Position numbers and translations under genes: made by a program. DNA of 64,000 bases, from NCBI GenBank assembly GCA_027186245.1, contig CP114497.1, positions 8,315,501-8,379,500 on the forward strand. The letters are read 5' to 3'. Below are positions 36,581 through 47,932 of this stretch, piece after piece. A model generated the notes under the pieces. The model was not told the DNA's origin. It was given only the letters and a program-made list of their open reading frames with translations, and searched no databases. Source of the stretch: Coriaria nepalensis. Lineage: Eukaryota; Streptophyta; Magnoliopsida; Cucurbitales; Coriariaceae. Each line of letters opens with the position of its first letter. Position 1 is the stretch's first letter.

Positions 36581-36865
36581 CTCGACGGAGCAAAGCACCG
36601 AGTAGTGCGTGCGTTAGTGAGTGCTAGGGTTTATGCAGTGATGGGGAACTGGTACACGAACTCTTAGCTAAAATAATTATTCGGATGTGACCTTTTTTTC
36701 CACATATTTACAGATGACTTTCAGTTACATTAGTTTCCTCCTAATCCTATATGAATCAAGTCAGTTACACAATTAGCAACGAACAACCTAATTTAATCAA
36801 TCGATTAATAATCACGACAAAGAGCGATAGTACTACTGCTTGAAGGCGCCGACACGTCGTCCTTC

Positions 36866-37603
36866 CTAACAATAAGCAGACAAATTCAAGTCCCTGTCCG
36901 GATCCATCCTGATTCTCCACCTGGCCCTACAAACCACACACGTCGTCGATCTCCTCCCCCTACTTTCCTTCCATATAGCCAAACACTCTTCATGTATAGC
37001 ATTCCGACACGTCGCTCAAAACACCACCCTCTCCCTCTCCTCCCTTCCGGCCAGCACCATTTCCTCCAAACGAACTGAACACGTGGCAGCACCAACGTCT
37101 TCCACCCGAACCGGCCTGTCCCCTTCACCATCATTCCTCGCCTGAAAAAACAACTGGCGAAACATTTTCCTCACACCGGCTCCCAGCTAGTGCTTGGGGC
37201 GAGATAGGCGTGTTAAAGGAGCTGGCTGAGTTGACACGGCCGGAATCATTCTTCGACGAAGACATATGTCGTCGGGAGACAAGCCCAGGGCTTTTATGTA
37301 CACGAAGAGTATGCGCTTGCATGGAGTTGTACGAGCAGGGCAGGAACAAGATGGAGAGGAAGACAAGGTGACGGTGCAGACGTTACCTGTAGCACCTAGG
37401 ATGAAGAGAGTGGGTTGGGAGTGGTGGAGAAGGCAGAGGTTGTAGCGTAGGGCACGGAGGATCCGGTCAGCAACCAGTTGGGTCAGGTGGAAGCGGTGGT
37501 TGGGAGGGGTTGGACTAGAGGAAACCGGCTGCATTGATTTTTCTCTTTTTGGATTGAGGAATAGGAATTCCGTGGAGGTTAAGGTTGGTGAGGAAATTGT
37601 CAA
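36866..37603 (-). pseudogene. Decayed SWIM/RING zinc-finger protein gene
   Basis: Translation across frames recovers a small intronless SWIM-plus-RING protein. The first frame (37603 to about 37225) has ADRILRALR, FILGATGNVCTVTL and the SWIM region CSCPARTTPCKRILFV. A frame change gives CQLSQLL, another gives NTPISPQALAGS, and a third gives VRKMFRQLFFQAR, CSVRLEEM, CRNAIHEECL, CVVCRARW and a final stop at 36866-36868. There are thus at least three frameshifts plus an in-frame TGA before ATCRNAIHEE. Two zinc ligands are also changed: the SWIM histidine expected after CK is Arg, and the second RING cysteine (expected CPVCLEEM) is Arg. It lies alone between NUP85 and the TEX10/IPI1-like gene. 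Intact relatives are SWIM-domain (MEKK1- or ZSWIM2-like) putative ubiquitin ligases. Sequencing error cannot explain the ligand changes. Confidence 0.82.
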
Positions 37604-37966
37604 GGGAGGGAGAGAAATTCTTTGTTATTGTTAAATCCTAGGAGAAGTCGAGTCCTAGGCCGAGGGGTAGACGGTAGACTTCCATTAAGGCACGTTACCC
37701 TTCCGCAATGGCGGGAATGAAGGAGTTTAAAAAGGATCGTTCATGATGTGGAATATTCCTTTCTTCTTTCAGGGTCAATTGGCAATTTCAATATGGATTG
37801 GTCACAAACATTTTATGCTGAAGAAACCGAATAGTTTTTTATCCTGCAGTAATTTAACCAGTTCACTAATAAAACTTGATCAGTTTAACTTAGGAGCGAC
37901 GAACCAAAATTATTATATACGACATGATTTGCATGCTACACATTACAATTACCTCTAACTCTTTCG
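37604..37966. other. Spacer between the pseudogene and the TEX10/IPI1-like gene
   Basis: No open frame of substance. It probably holds the 3' UTR of the TEX10/IPI1-like gene and the former upstream region of the pseudogene. Confidence 0.5.
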
Positions 37967-40900
37967 TTATCCGGAATTAACTGTATCCAAAATTGCACGA
38001 GCCAGGCTCGAGCTAGACCCTTTTTTTCCGAACGGAAGCTTTCTGGACAAGGCTTTTGAATTGAGCGTTGAAATCGAAGAACTAAGAGTAAGCTGCGTGG
38101 AAAATAACAGCAGTCAGAATGCAAACTATATTAATCGTGGCATGCCAAAGCAAATAATAAGATGAAGTTTAGAAACCTCACAAAGTCAAATGTCATTTTG
38201 ACTGCTCGCCCCAACCGACACATTACATGTCAATTTCTTTAGTCGGTCAACTGCACATTGCACTCTGTGCCTTTTTTCAATTGTCATGTCAAGTTGTGAA
38301 GAAGACTGCATAGGCAACGCAAGGATGATACTAATCAAGATAAATTAAGGTGATACTTCTGACATGCGAAGAGTTGAAATGAAGAAGCTTGAGAAGAAAA
38401 GAATAGGAAAACCGAACCTGCAAGGATAGTATGTTTTGCAAAATACAGTCGATGCGAGCCTTGAATGAAGCCATGACTCTCTTGATTAGAATCTCATCCT
38501 CATTGTGCATTAATTCAAGGACAGATACAATTGTGTTTATCCTACACAAAGGATGTGTTCTGAATAGTGTACAATTACGAGAAGAGGCCCACAAACTACT
38601 TTTGGTTACTAACGCGCCCATCATTTTGAGTACCAGACTTGGAAGTTTGGGACATCTATAAAACAAGAGAAAGCAAGGACGAAGATAATAACCCACCCTC
38701 TTCTTCTTATCCTTCTCTCTGGTAATACGCTGTGGGAAAAAGGGAGAACTACAATTAATTATCTTGGTACAAGCTTTTGATATATATCCCTAAAGGTGCA
38801 GTCTTGTAAAGATATACTTACAAGTTCAACATCAAGTAGATATCCAACATCAATTAGATATCCAGAAATGGAATTGCTTAGTGCGATAATGCTTTGTTCA
38901 GAAAGTCGAGAAGGATAGGAGTCTAGCGTAATAAGCGTTCTGAGCAAAGCACAGGCATTGTCCACTGGCGGATTTGCAGACTGAAACATTCATAAATGAA
39001 GGAAAAATGAGAGGGGGGGTGGTGGAAGGGGGGAGAATCACTTTAAAGGGGTGAATATTTAAAAGGAAATTCACTCGAGGATAACCAATAATTAAAGATA
39101 AATACATAGAGGTAGAGTGAGTATTATGTAGCTCGAAAACTCACTATCTGGTCCACAATTGATTTCTCTAGCATTTGGAAAACAAGAGAACCATCACCCA
39201 TCTGGGCTAGAGATGAGCAAATAATATCGGTGACTTGCTTAAAGGCTCCACTGTTTGAGATCTTTCCAACACTTTCTACATCAGTAGAATTATTCTCTGC
39301 ACATGATTAAGCCATCTTCAAATTAATGACTCATAGAATAGAAGTTGATGGCTGGAGTTCCAGGAGTGTTAAGAAGCTAATGGTGAATTGAAACTGTTGA
39401 GCAACGCACACCATGAAATGGAGAATTCCAGCTAGTACTTTGTAAATGAAAAGCTTTCTAAATACTTGAAATTAAGAAATTTTTATGTACCATGGAAAAC
39501 TCTGAATCGAGAGAGCAAGGTAAGACAGAAACTAATGAAGTTGGCAATCTGGATATGTCCAACTTTATAGGCTGAGTCCAGAACCTCTATTATTCGAACA
39601 ACTGTAGATGGCTTCAAATCAGGACCTGAACATGTTAAGCAAGAAATAGCATTAAGGATTTTGATATAGATCTAATAACATCCATAAAAGGTATTGATTT
39701 CTATTGGGTAGAACATCCAGACAATTTTTAGTGAAGTATTAGGCTATCAGCATTAAGCACTACAAACATAAGGACCCTAAGCACCTACTGCTGTTGGCAT
39801 TATCTAACTTGAGTACAATATAGACCTATTAAGCGAGTATGGACCAAGGATGCATTACTTACATAGGCAGCAAGATGCTATTGATTTCAACAGAAGTGGA
39901 TCCAAATACGAAAAATAATTAAGGGAACAGATTGAGAGTTCCTGAATATCTTTGGCAAGCCTTGTGAATGGACCATAGCATATGCTTCCTGCCAAGAAGA
40001 ATTTTCAGAACACAAGTTAAGCTGTGCCTCTGTAATGAAACAATATATGTCAGCATCCCTTTAAATCAAAATTCACCTTCATCTGTATTTGTTTTGAAGA
40101 AGGCTTGCAAAGAATCTTGCATGTTGTCATATTCTTGTGCCAGGTAAGAGTTAATAGAAGCAAATTGTCCCAAGCGAAGCTGAAGACGCAGCACAGCCTG
40201 AAAGGAATGAAATTTGAAGAGTGGGTATAATCTGAGGACACAGAAACAAATGACTACAAGATCACAATCATATTTCAGATCATAAATCAATATACATTTA
40301 GACCATTTATATGAAACCTTTTACCTAACTACATACCTTGGAACATGAAGGATGCTTGTCACCTAGTAAGATCAATAACAAAGGAAGCTCTCTAATCCAG
40401 GCTACTTTATGCTCCAGTATTTCTTGATTGCTTGTATCTATGTACTTGTCACTTATCTATATCTCATAACAAACAGAAAATCAAAAAATCAAAACACACA
40501 AGAAAAGTAAAAGAAACAACTCATCTTCAAGTATAATACATGGGAATGGTAATGATTGAGAGTAAAAAGAAATTGCATCCAAGAAGAATATATAGATAAG
40601 GCTTACAGGGATTAGCATCTCTTCAATTGCAGATAGGCACGGCAGTATCAAAGAAGACTCTGTATTGCAATTTTTGAATGTCCAAGTGAATGACTGCAAG
40701 TGGTGCAATGGTTAATTTTCTATTCTAGGTCTGTTTGCTCTCTTGGAAACCTCTAGATGATTCAAGACCAGAATTTAGAACGTATACAACCCATGAACTT
40801 TTCTCAAGAGCACGTCTAACCTGAAGAAGGCGAAGGTTCGACTCTTTTGCTTCATCTGAAATAAGCCTTGGAATAAATGGAAGAAGTGAAAGAATATGCC

Positions 40901-43452
40901 TTTCCCAGACTCCTTTACCAGACTGAGTAACACTGCAAACCTACCAAATACCCCACAAGTTGAGAAAAAATCTATGATTACATCGTCTTTACTCAGAAAA
41001 AACCTTTCAAGGACTATCAAGAACATAAATGCAGAACAAACTACCTTTCCCAGCATAACATTGTCTATAAACTGTAGAAAATTCTCCTTTAAAGCATCAG
41101 AAAAGCTGATATATTTCCTTGAGTGCAGAAATATTTCTGTAATAACTGAGTTCAATATAAAGTATCTGTCAAGGTCCTGTCAAGCCAAAAGAAAAGGAAA
41201 AACGAGAATTAAAACGCAGTCAAACAAAACAAGGGCTGAATGACATAAGAAGTTAGACGAGAGAGTTTGAGAATATATGATGACACTGCATTTTCAGCAA
41301 ATGATAGAGATCTCAATAATTAATATGTTCAGCCCAACCCTTTCGGAATCATGATGCGTGAAATTTAGGGGAAACATAGTCAGCAGTTTCTTCAACATTA
41401 CGTCATATCTTCCATGTGCATGTTGTGATTCTGAGTTGAACTTGCCAGTTTCATTAATGATGAATCCAACTGCAAGATCTATGCTCTTAAGGATATATAG
41501 CATACAGTCAAATGACAGCATATCAAGAACAGGCATATTGTGAACTGCCAGCTTAAACTCATGGAAACAATCAACTAATACTGGCACGAGGTCTTCCAGT
41601 TTCTTAAGAATGAGAGAATCCCCTATAGAAATACACACAAAAGTAATGAAATTAATAAACAGGTAGGAAAATAAGAATGCTGGTATTAGGGAGAACTGGT
41701 GGGAAAGTGTTATTCAATAACAATGGACTGCATGAGGCCTTCACATACCAGCAGACTCTGTAAGCTTCTCAGGCTCAAAAGTATGTAGCAATCCTTCTCG
41801 ACCGTTAACCTAACAAAATGAGAAGAGCAAGAACAAGAACAAGAAAATACATTAGAAAGCAATATCTAAAGTAATAGGCTAGTATTGGATTATGATAAGA
41901 CAGTACATTTTGAGAAGAGTCATCTTCTCTTTTGTTGCATGACAATAGTGACAAGCAATGGTTCAACCCGGTAAGAGTATTCTTCAGCTTGCCCTTCTCC
42001 TGTAAAAACAAGTGGTTCTTCCGCAGAATATCCTCATAGCTTTGAAGAATCTGATGATAAAATAACATAGGGCAAAAATGAAATAAATGTCGAGCAAACA
42101 GAAGCAAACACGAATGAAAGTAAGAGTTGATGTTATTTACTATATTCCTGGAGACCATTCAAAAAGGTACCTTCCCAGCATACAAGAGAAACGAAGGTGG
42201 ATAGAACTGAATCATGAGTTCAAGAAATTTCATAGCCATCAACCGAACATCAAGAGATAAATGGGTCAACGCATTGAAAATATAGGTCATTAATAAGGAG
42301 ACGAAGAGCCCTTGATTATCCTGCATGCAAGAGGCAGGAGACAATGTATAAAATGGAGGAATATTTATTGAAATGTAGAGCATTCAGTAAACCATATCAG
42401 TGTTGCGGGAGCTAAATGTCTGGAAAGTATCTAGAACATATAGTATAAACAAGTATATAAGCATTCTTTGGTGTGGTCTACCTAAATGTTAAGTTTAACA
42501 GCAAGGAAAGAAGATTACAAAAGCATTTTTTTTCTTTAGATTTTTTTTTTTTGGGGTGGGGGGAGAGAGAGAGAGAGAAAGGAGTAAAAAAATTCACCTC
42601 TTTACAGGCAGGGAAAATGACCAACTTGAGAAGTTGATAAAGGGTTTCTCGAACTAATTTATTATCATCACCAATACGTTCACGCAATTTTTCAATAACA
42701 GCATATTTGTGCAGTCTCAACTCCTCCAAATGTTTGCCACAGAAATCTCTTATACCCAGCAATGCATCTTTACAGAGCATAAACAATGAGTCAACATCAG
42801 TTTGGCCTCTACAAGAATGGAAAGGACTCATTCGAGTAGGATATTTGGTTTTGTTTACTGGGAAAAAGGCCATTTTCAATATACCAAATTCTTAAATAAG
42901 AATACCTTTACGAACTTTTGGGTTGTGGTGGGAAGTTTGTTGAAGAAGCTCTTTCAAAGTCAAACCTTTTTTGTTCACTCCAAAACCTGCCTTCTCTGAT
43001 GCCACACTCTGCTCAGGTAGAATAATTGCTGCTCATATAATACACATGAAAAAAATTTATAATGAATACAAATCAAATGACCCATATAATGTTAAGAAAA
43101 CTATATGCCTATAAAAATAACCAATAAAAAAATTAATAAAATGGTGCTTAAATTGCTGATTACTCTCATTAAAGTTCTCTTCATTTTTTTTCTTGGTCAT
43201 TTCAACAATGTTCTTAATTCAAGCTCTCTACCTTTGGACTTAATTTCAGTATTTGTGGCATTCTTTGGCGGTGGCAACTTCTTGCCAAGCTTCCGCTTTA
43301 TTTTCTGCAAAATTTCGAACAATTAAATTATGACATCATAAACTCAAAGCTATCAAAAACTCAAAAGGATGGAAACAAATAAGAGAAGACGTTACTTTGA
43401 AGTCGATGCCACGCTTTTGCTGCTTCTTTGCAGGAGCTTTAGAGCGCGGCAT
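37967..43452 (-). CDS. TEX10/IPI1-like pre-rRNA processing protein
   Basis: Nineteen minus-strand exons join in phase to 883 residues: 43452-43396, 43304-43232, 43028-42906, 42767-42598, 42320-42171, 42050-41907, 41809-41749, 41622-41339, 41176-41045, 40940-40821, 40693-40607, 40456-40337, 40197-40077, 39988-39863, 39625-39491, 39296-39145, 38980-38822, 38729-38418 and 38092-37967. The basic start (MPRSKAPAKKQQKRGIDFK), then KGLTLKELLQQTSHHN, KDALLGIRDF and LDVRLMAMKFLELM match the Ipi1/TEX10 N-terminal ARM-like domain. Yeast Ipi1 works with Rix1 and Ipi3 in 60S maturation, and TEX10 is its animal counterpart in PELP1 complexes. A nucleolar role is inferred. The donor of the eighth exon (AGG/GTTGGG) is weak. 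The 5' leader seems to hold its own intron: GAG/GTACTAG near 43805, and an acceptor just before 43476. Confidence 0.92.
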
Positions 43453-44503
43453 TAGTGGTTTCTATGTTTTAAATTTTCCTAAAATACATATAAAAAAAAT
43501 GAAGAACAAGTAAACTGATTATGTGAAAAACACTTCAATTCAGTAACAAGAGGAATTCATTGTCTTCATTAAGAATATAACAAAAAACACTGAACCGGCT
43601 TGTTTCTTTCATTCATTTTTGCTACTTGAGATTGATACAGTGGTACTGATAGACTATGAATTTAACATAGCGTAAAAGAAAAAAGTTATATATCCTACTA
43701 TCCTAGGATATAGAAAGCAAGAACGAAACAGAACAGATCAGGCTCTGTTTGGCAGCTGAGAAAAGTTAAGCTGGTGAAAACTTCTCCTCGAAAACAGACT
43801 AGTACCTCTTTTCTGCTGCAGCTTCCGGAGAGAGCAGACCAGTCAGCGATAGGAGCCTCTCGTCGACGTCTTTCCGTTGCCGCCGCTGAGTTTCTTACCT
43901 GGCTACTACGTTTAGCTAAGGGAAAACCATTAACACGACTAGTTTTCCGTGGAGCCAACGTGGGCCGTGGAAATTGGTATCTTTTTGGTTGTGGGCTCAT
44001 TTTGGGCCGAATTAGGGATTTTACTTGTTTCAGTACTTTTTTAAAACAAGATTTATATTTTACTTGTTTATATTTTGTGGAACCGATCACCTAAAAACTA
44101 ATATAATCCCTAATTTATTTTAATCATGGATTATATTTAATTTTTTCTCTTATCATTATTAAGAGATAATTTTATTAATTTTATTATAGAATATATTTCA
44201 TATTTATAATATAAAATTTTTGAAATAATAATTTATTAATTTTGAGATAAATATTTAAATTTTTATATATTATAAAAATATAATTAAACTAAATATTTAA
44301 AAAAAATGATGAAAACCTAAATTTCTACAAATTAGACCAACATATATATATATATATATGTAAGAATGTCTTCTTATCGAAATGGCATGGACTATTATTA
44401 TTGTCATCTCTTAAAAGAGAATAAAATCCATGATATCATTACTATATATATATATAATTAGTGGCTCTCTTTCTCTCTGTCGTGGTGCAATCATTGCATT
44501 GCA
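43453..44503. other. Divergent promoter region between the TEX10/IPI1-like and START-fold genes
   Basis: On the minus strand this holds the leader of the TEX10/IPI1-like gene (a GC-richer block at 43,760-43,980 with a leader intron) and the TGGGCY cluster at 43961-44008. The START-fold side is AT-rich, with a TATA-type run at 44443-44456, about 50 bases before its ATG. Confidence 0.6.
43961..44008 (-). promoter_or_regulatory. Site II (TGGGCY) cluster at the TEX10/IPI1-like promoter
   Basis: TGGGCC at 43961-43966, TGGGCT at 43992-43997 and TGGGCC at 44003-44008 lie at the upstream edge of the probable leader. Site II clusters are typical of plant ribosomal-protein and ribosome-biogenesis genes, matching the predicted role. 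Confidence 0.55.
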
Positions 44504-45001
44504 ATGGATCAGCAAGAAACATCAGAGGCAAAATGGGAATTCAAAGTATCAAAAAGGCTAACAAGAGCAAGAGCAGAGCAAATATGGCCGCTCTTCACAG
44601 ACTTTTTCAACTTGCATAAATGGTTTCCGGGCCTTTCCACTTGCTATGGAGTCCGCGGCACTAATGGTGAGATCAATTGCATCAGATTCTGCTCCGGATT
44701 CTCGATCCCATCCAACGACTATGATGATGATCACAAGCCGGCAGCTGGCTGGTCAAAGGAGAGATTGGTTTCCATTGACCACCCCAATCGTACTCTATGC
44801 TATGAGATCGTGGAGAGTAATATCGGATTTGATGCATACGCTTCAACAGTCAAGATTGTTCCGGGAACGGATGGATGTGTGATCGAGTGGCTTATCACCG
44901 TTGATCCGGTTAAGGGGACAGAGTTGGATGATATGGTGAAGAAGTATGAGAAGGGCTTACAAGGCATGGCTACGAGAATGGAGGAAGGAGTGGAAGGTTA
45001 A
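44504..45001 (+). CDS. START/Bet v 1-fold protein (polyketide cyclase/dehydrase-like)
   Basis: A single exon gives 165 residues covering one complete START/Bet v 1-type domain with no signal or membrane segment. The opening WEFKVSKRLTRARAEQIWPL, the FNLHKWFPGLSTCYGVRG block near residues 40-55, ERLVSIDH and CYEIVESNIGF near 95-110, and the helical C-terminus match the plant family annotated as polyketide cyclase/dehydrase and lipid transport, or lachrymatory-factor-synthase-like. Such proteins hold a hydrophobic ligand in a helix-grip cavity. The onion enzyme is the namesake, but most plants do not make the lachrymatory factor, so the substrate here is unknown. The start is supported by homology beginning within the first 12 residues. 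Confidence 0.9.
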   Translation: MDQQETSEAKWEFKVSKRLTRARAEQIWPLFTDFFNLHKWFPGLSTCYGVRGTNGEINCIRFCSGFSIPSNDYDDDHKPAAGWSKERLVSIDHPNRTLCYEIVESNIGFDAYASTVKIVPGTDGCVIEWLITVDPVKGTELDDMVKKYEKGLQGMATRMEEGVEG

Positions 45002-45241
45002 AGATCCGTTTTTCATACTATACTATTTAAAGCTTAAACGTGTTTAACGATGTTAAAATCGAACACCTGATAATAAAACTATATTGGTTTCTTTACTTAT
45101 TTAACACTTCAATCTCATTACAATTTGGTATAAACAACACAAACAACATATTTACTTTCGAAACACATGGAAAGAAGAAAAGGGCTCACTAAACCACCCG
45201 CCCAAGGAGGCAAAAGACAATTTTACCAGAGGCTATTGACA

Positions 45242-47932
45242 TTAGGAATGGCAGAATTTGAGTTTCTTGTCCATCCAATCAATTATATCCCGACCAATTT
45301 CTTCCCGTTCGGGCTCAAACAAAAGATCATGCAAAAACCCGTCATAGAGTTTTATGTCTTTAAACTCTGAAGCTGCCTGATTGTACAAATCCTGAGACGC
45401 TAGTGGGTCTGTAACCTTATCGGCTGTTCCATGAAGGACAAAGAATGGGACTGTTATGGACTGGAAGTTCCTCGACAAGTAAGACGAGATCCGTAATATC
45501 TCGTGACCTGTTCGGACCCTTATTGGGCCGGTATAGACCAATGGGTCTGAGTATTTGGCCAAAAGGGCGGCTGGATCTCTTGAAACCGGAATGCCCCTCT
45601 TGTTTGCGCCCTTGAACTGGAATTTTGGAGCAACCAGAGAAAATATAGGAGCAACGGCCTGTATGATATCAATATCACAAACAACCGGTATTAACAAACA
45701 TCATGAAATATATGAGGGAAACGAGGGAAACGGTAGTTTGGGTAAACTAAAGTCCGTGCAAACTGTAATTTGGGGCACCATTCGAGATAAACTGGATTCT
45801 TAAAACTCAAAACAGAGTTTCAAACAGTAAACAAAAATCACCATATATAATTACCGTCTGGTGATATGAAGTCCAAAATAATTTATAATCAGAGAGGGAA
45901 AAAATGTATACCCTAACAACAGGATGAGCTGGTTTAACACGGAGAGCTGGAGATGTCAATACAATGCCTTCCACCATTTCTTCAATGTGACTGTATGAAG
46001 CGGCCTATAGAAAGGAGAGATTATTCTGTAAGTTAGGAGAGAAATTTAGTAAGTAGGTTTAGTTGGAAGATAGTTGGGGGAATTACTTTCAAAACAACTG
46101 CTCCTCCCGTAGAGTGTCCAAAAAGGAAGCATGGAATTCCAGGATTCTCGGATTTCACCTTCTCCAAGAAGGCGCCCTTGTAAGATAGACAGAGAGTACA
46201 GATTTAAGAAAATCAGCTTGATGCAAAATGGAATGGAAGAATATGACATGTTATGAAATTTTTTGTTGCCAAACTTACAGTATCTGCTACAACATGGTCA
46301 AGGGAAGGAACATATCCATGCAATCCATCACTTCCCCCGTGTCCTGCAGCAAGAACAAGTCTTAACCATTAGGCAGATCTAACCATTTTGGTATATTCAT
46401 TTTCACTTTATTTTACAGCTTATTACTCTCAAGTAAGGTTATATAGAAAACATCATGAACATCAGGAAAGGAGTTTCCTTTCTACCGATTCCAACCAGTA
46501 GTGTTGAACCATAGATCAATATGATCACAGAATCATGATGAAAAGATGCATTATTTCATTCACTGGGATCATAAGAAATATACAATGCCTAACGGATTTA
46601 ATGTAAAAAGTCAGATCAGAAACAAGGTCTAATCTGAAATTGGCATGCACAACAAAATAGACTTGCTCAAAATTGGAACAATCTGGCTGCCATAAAATTT
46701 GCACCAAGCCAGCAAACATAGTAGTTTGTCAAGTAAGCATAAAAGGATTTAGATAGTGAGAGTTCACAAGAGGTATCTACCTATCCAGTCCATAGCATAG
46801 ACCCCAAAGTTACAAGAAGTCAGTTGCCTAGCAAATTGGGCATATCTTCCACTGCAAGAAGACAGCATACATAAACACTCAAAATTTTATATTAAAAATG
46901 AAAAGTAGCAGAAATATGGGTGCTCGTCCCAAAATTGGTGTTAGCTTAACAGATATGAGCTTTAATTATCATGACTGCTCGTTCCAATAGACAGCCAAAA
47001 ATCCGAAATGTTTAAAAGAAACAGAAGGTTTGCATTTAATACTTACCCATGCTCATTAAGCCCATGTATGATGATCAAAATACCCCTGAAATCAAATCAT
47101 TACATATTTAGCAGACAGAAGCATGGAAAAGAAAATACAACATAGAATGAATCCAAAATATCCTCGAACCGTCGTGGATTTTGTATGCAATAAGGAAAAA
47201 TAGATACAAAATGCACAATTATAAATACATCTCGATCTCTAGAATTTTGTATCAACCAAACAGTACAAACCCACTATAAAATCAAAATATCTGTCAACCT
47301 TAAAAGAAAAATGGTTTACTCAATCAACAAAGTTCCCTCTATGGATCCAGCAAACTGATAATTGCACGACTGCACTCCTATCACTGAATGCAAAGCTTGG
47401 ACTTTATTTCTAAAATTCTCTCCTAATAATCACTATACATGCAGAATCAAATAACAATGAAATCTTCTCGTATAAGATACAGAAAGTATGCTTTGATAGT
47501 TATAAGTTTAATGAGTGATCCTCTTCTTCCCTAATGAAAATGCCAATCAATGGCGTTTTACCTTAATTCCCCGGAGACAGGGAACCACGAGCGGCAAAAC
47601 AAAGCGTTCCTCCTAACGCCGAAGAAAAGTGACGTACTCCAATGAGACCAAGAGTCCCCCTCGCGGGTCTCCACCCCCATCTCCACGCCTTCAGCCAACG
47701 CTCTCCTTCTCAAGGTATCCTCCTCCTCTCTTCTCCACACCATCCTTCCCTTCTTACCCGGAGAATTCTCCGTAGAGAGATGCGGCGATCTGCGACGACG
47801 AGGTAGGACATGGAGAAGTAGAGAGAACAAGATACCGATTGTAAATATGAGATACGTCCTTAGGGTTTTGAGAATTGGAATTATACGGCTGCTCGCTCCT
47901 GAGGTCAGCTGCTCCATCTCGTCCGTTGACAT
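45242..47932 (-). CDS. Monoacylglycerol lipase-like alpha/beta hydrolase with N-terminal membrane segment
   Basis: Seven minus-strand exons join in phase to 381 residues: 47932-47562, 47085-47047, 46851-46781, 46343-46279, 46176-46087, 46004-45912 and 45658-45242. A hydrophobic segment at about residues 23-44 is followed by RRRR and probably anchors the protein. The catalytic domain shows the oxyanion block IIIHGLNEHG, the nucleophile elbow GHSTG (Ser204), and Asp323 (HGTADKVTD) and His353 (GFLHD), completing the Ser-Asp-His triad. The wording (RNALFCRSWFPV, YAMDWIGHGGSDGLHGY) fits the plant MAGL subgroup that includes At1g73480 and At1g18360. Expected activity is hydrolysis of monoacylglycerols or related lysolipids. 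Caffeoyl shikimate esterase belongs to the same superfamily but is less similar. The ATG at 47932 (MSTDEMEQL) is preferred to one nine codons upstream. It faces the START-fold gene tail to tail across 240 bases. Confidence 0.95.

Noticed and set aside
38418..38729. Possible extra intron in the penultimate exon of the TEX10/IPI1-like gene (GTGGGT ... TATAG)
   Set aside because: Removing it breaks the phase, and the retained sequence GYYLRPCFLLFYR is conserved-looking, so the exon is kept whole.
43774..44094. 106-residue plus-strand frame
   Set aside because: It lies opposite the leader of the TEX10/IPI1-like gene and crosses its promoter motifs, with no homology.
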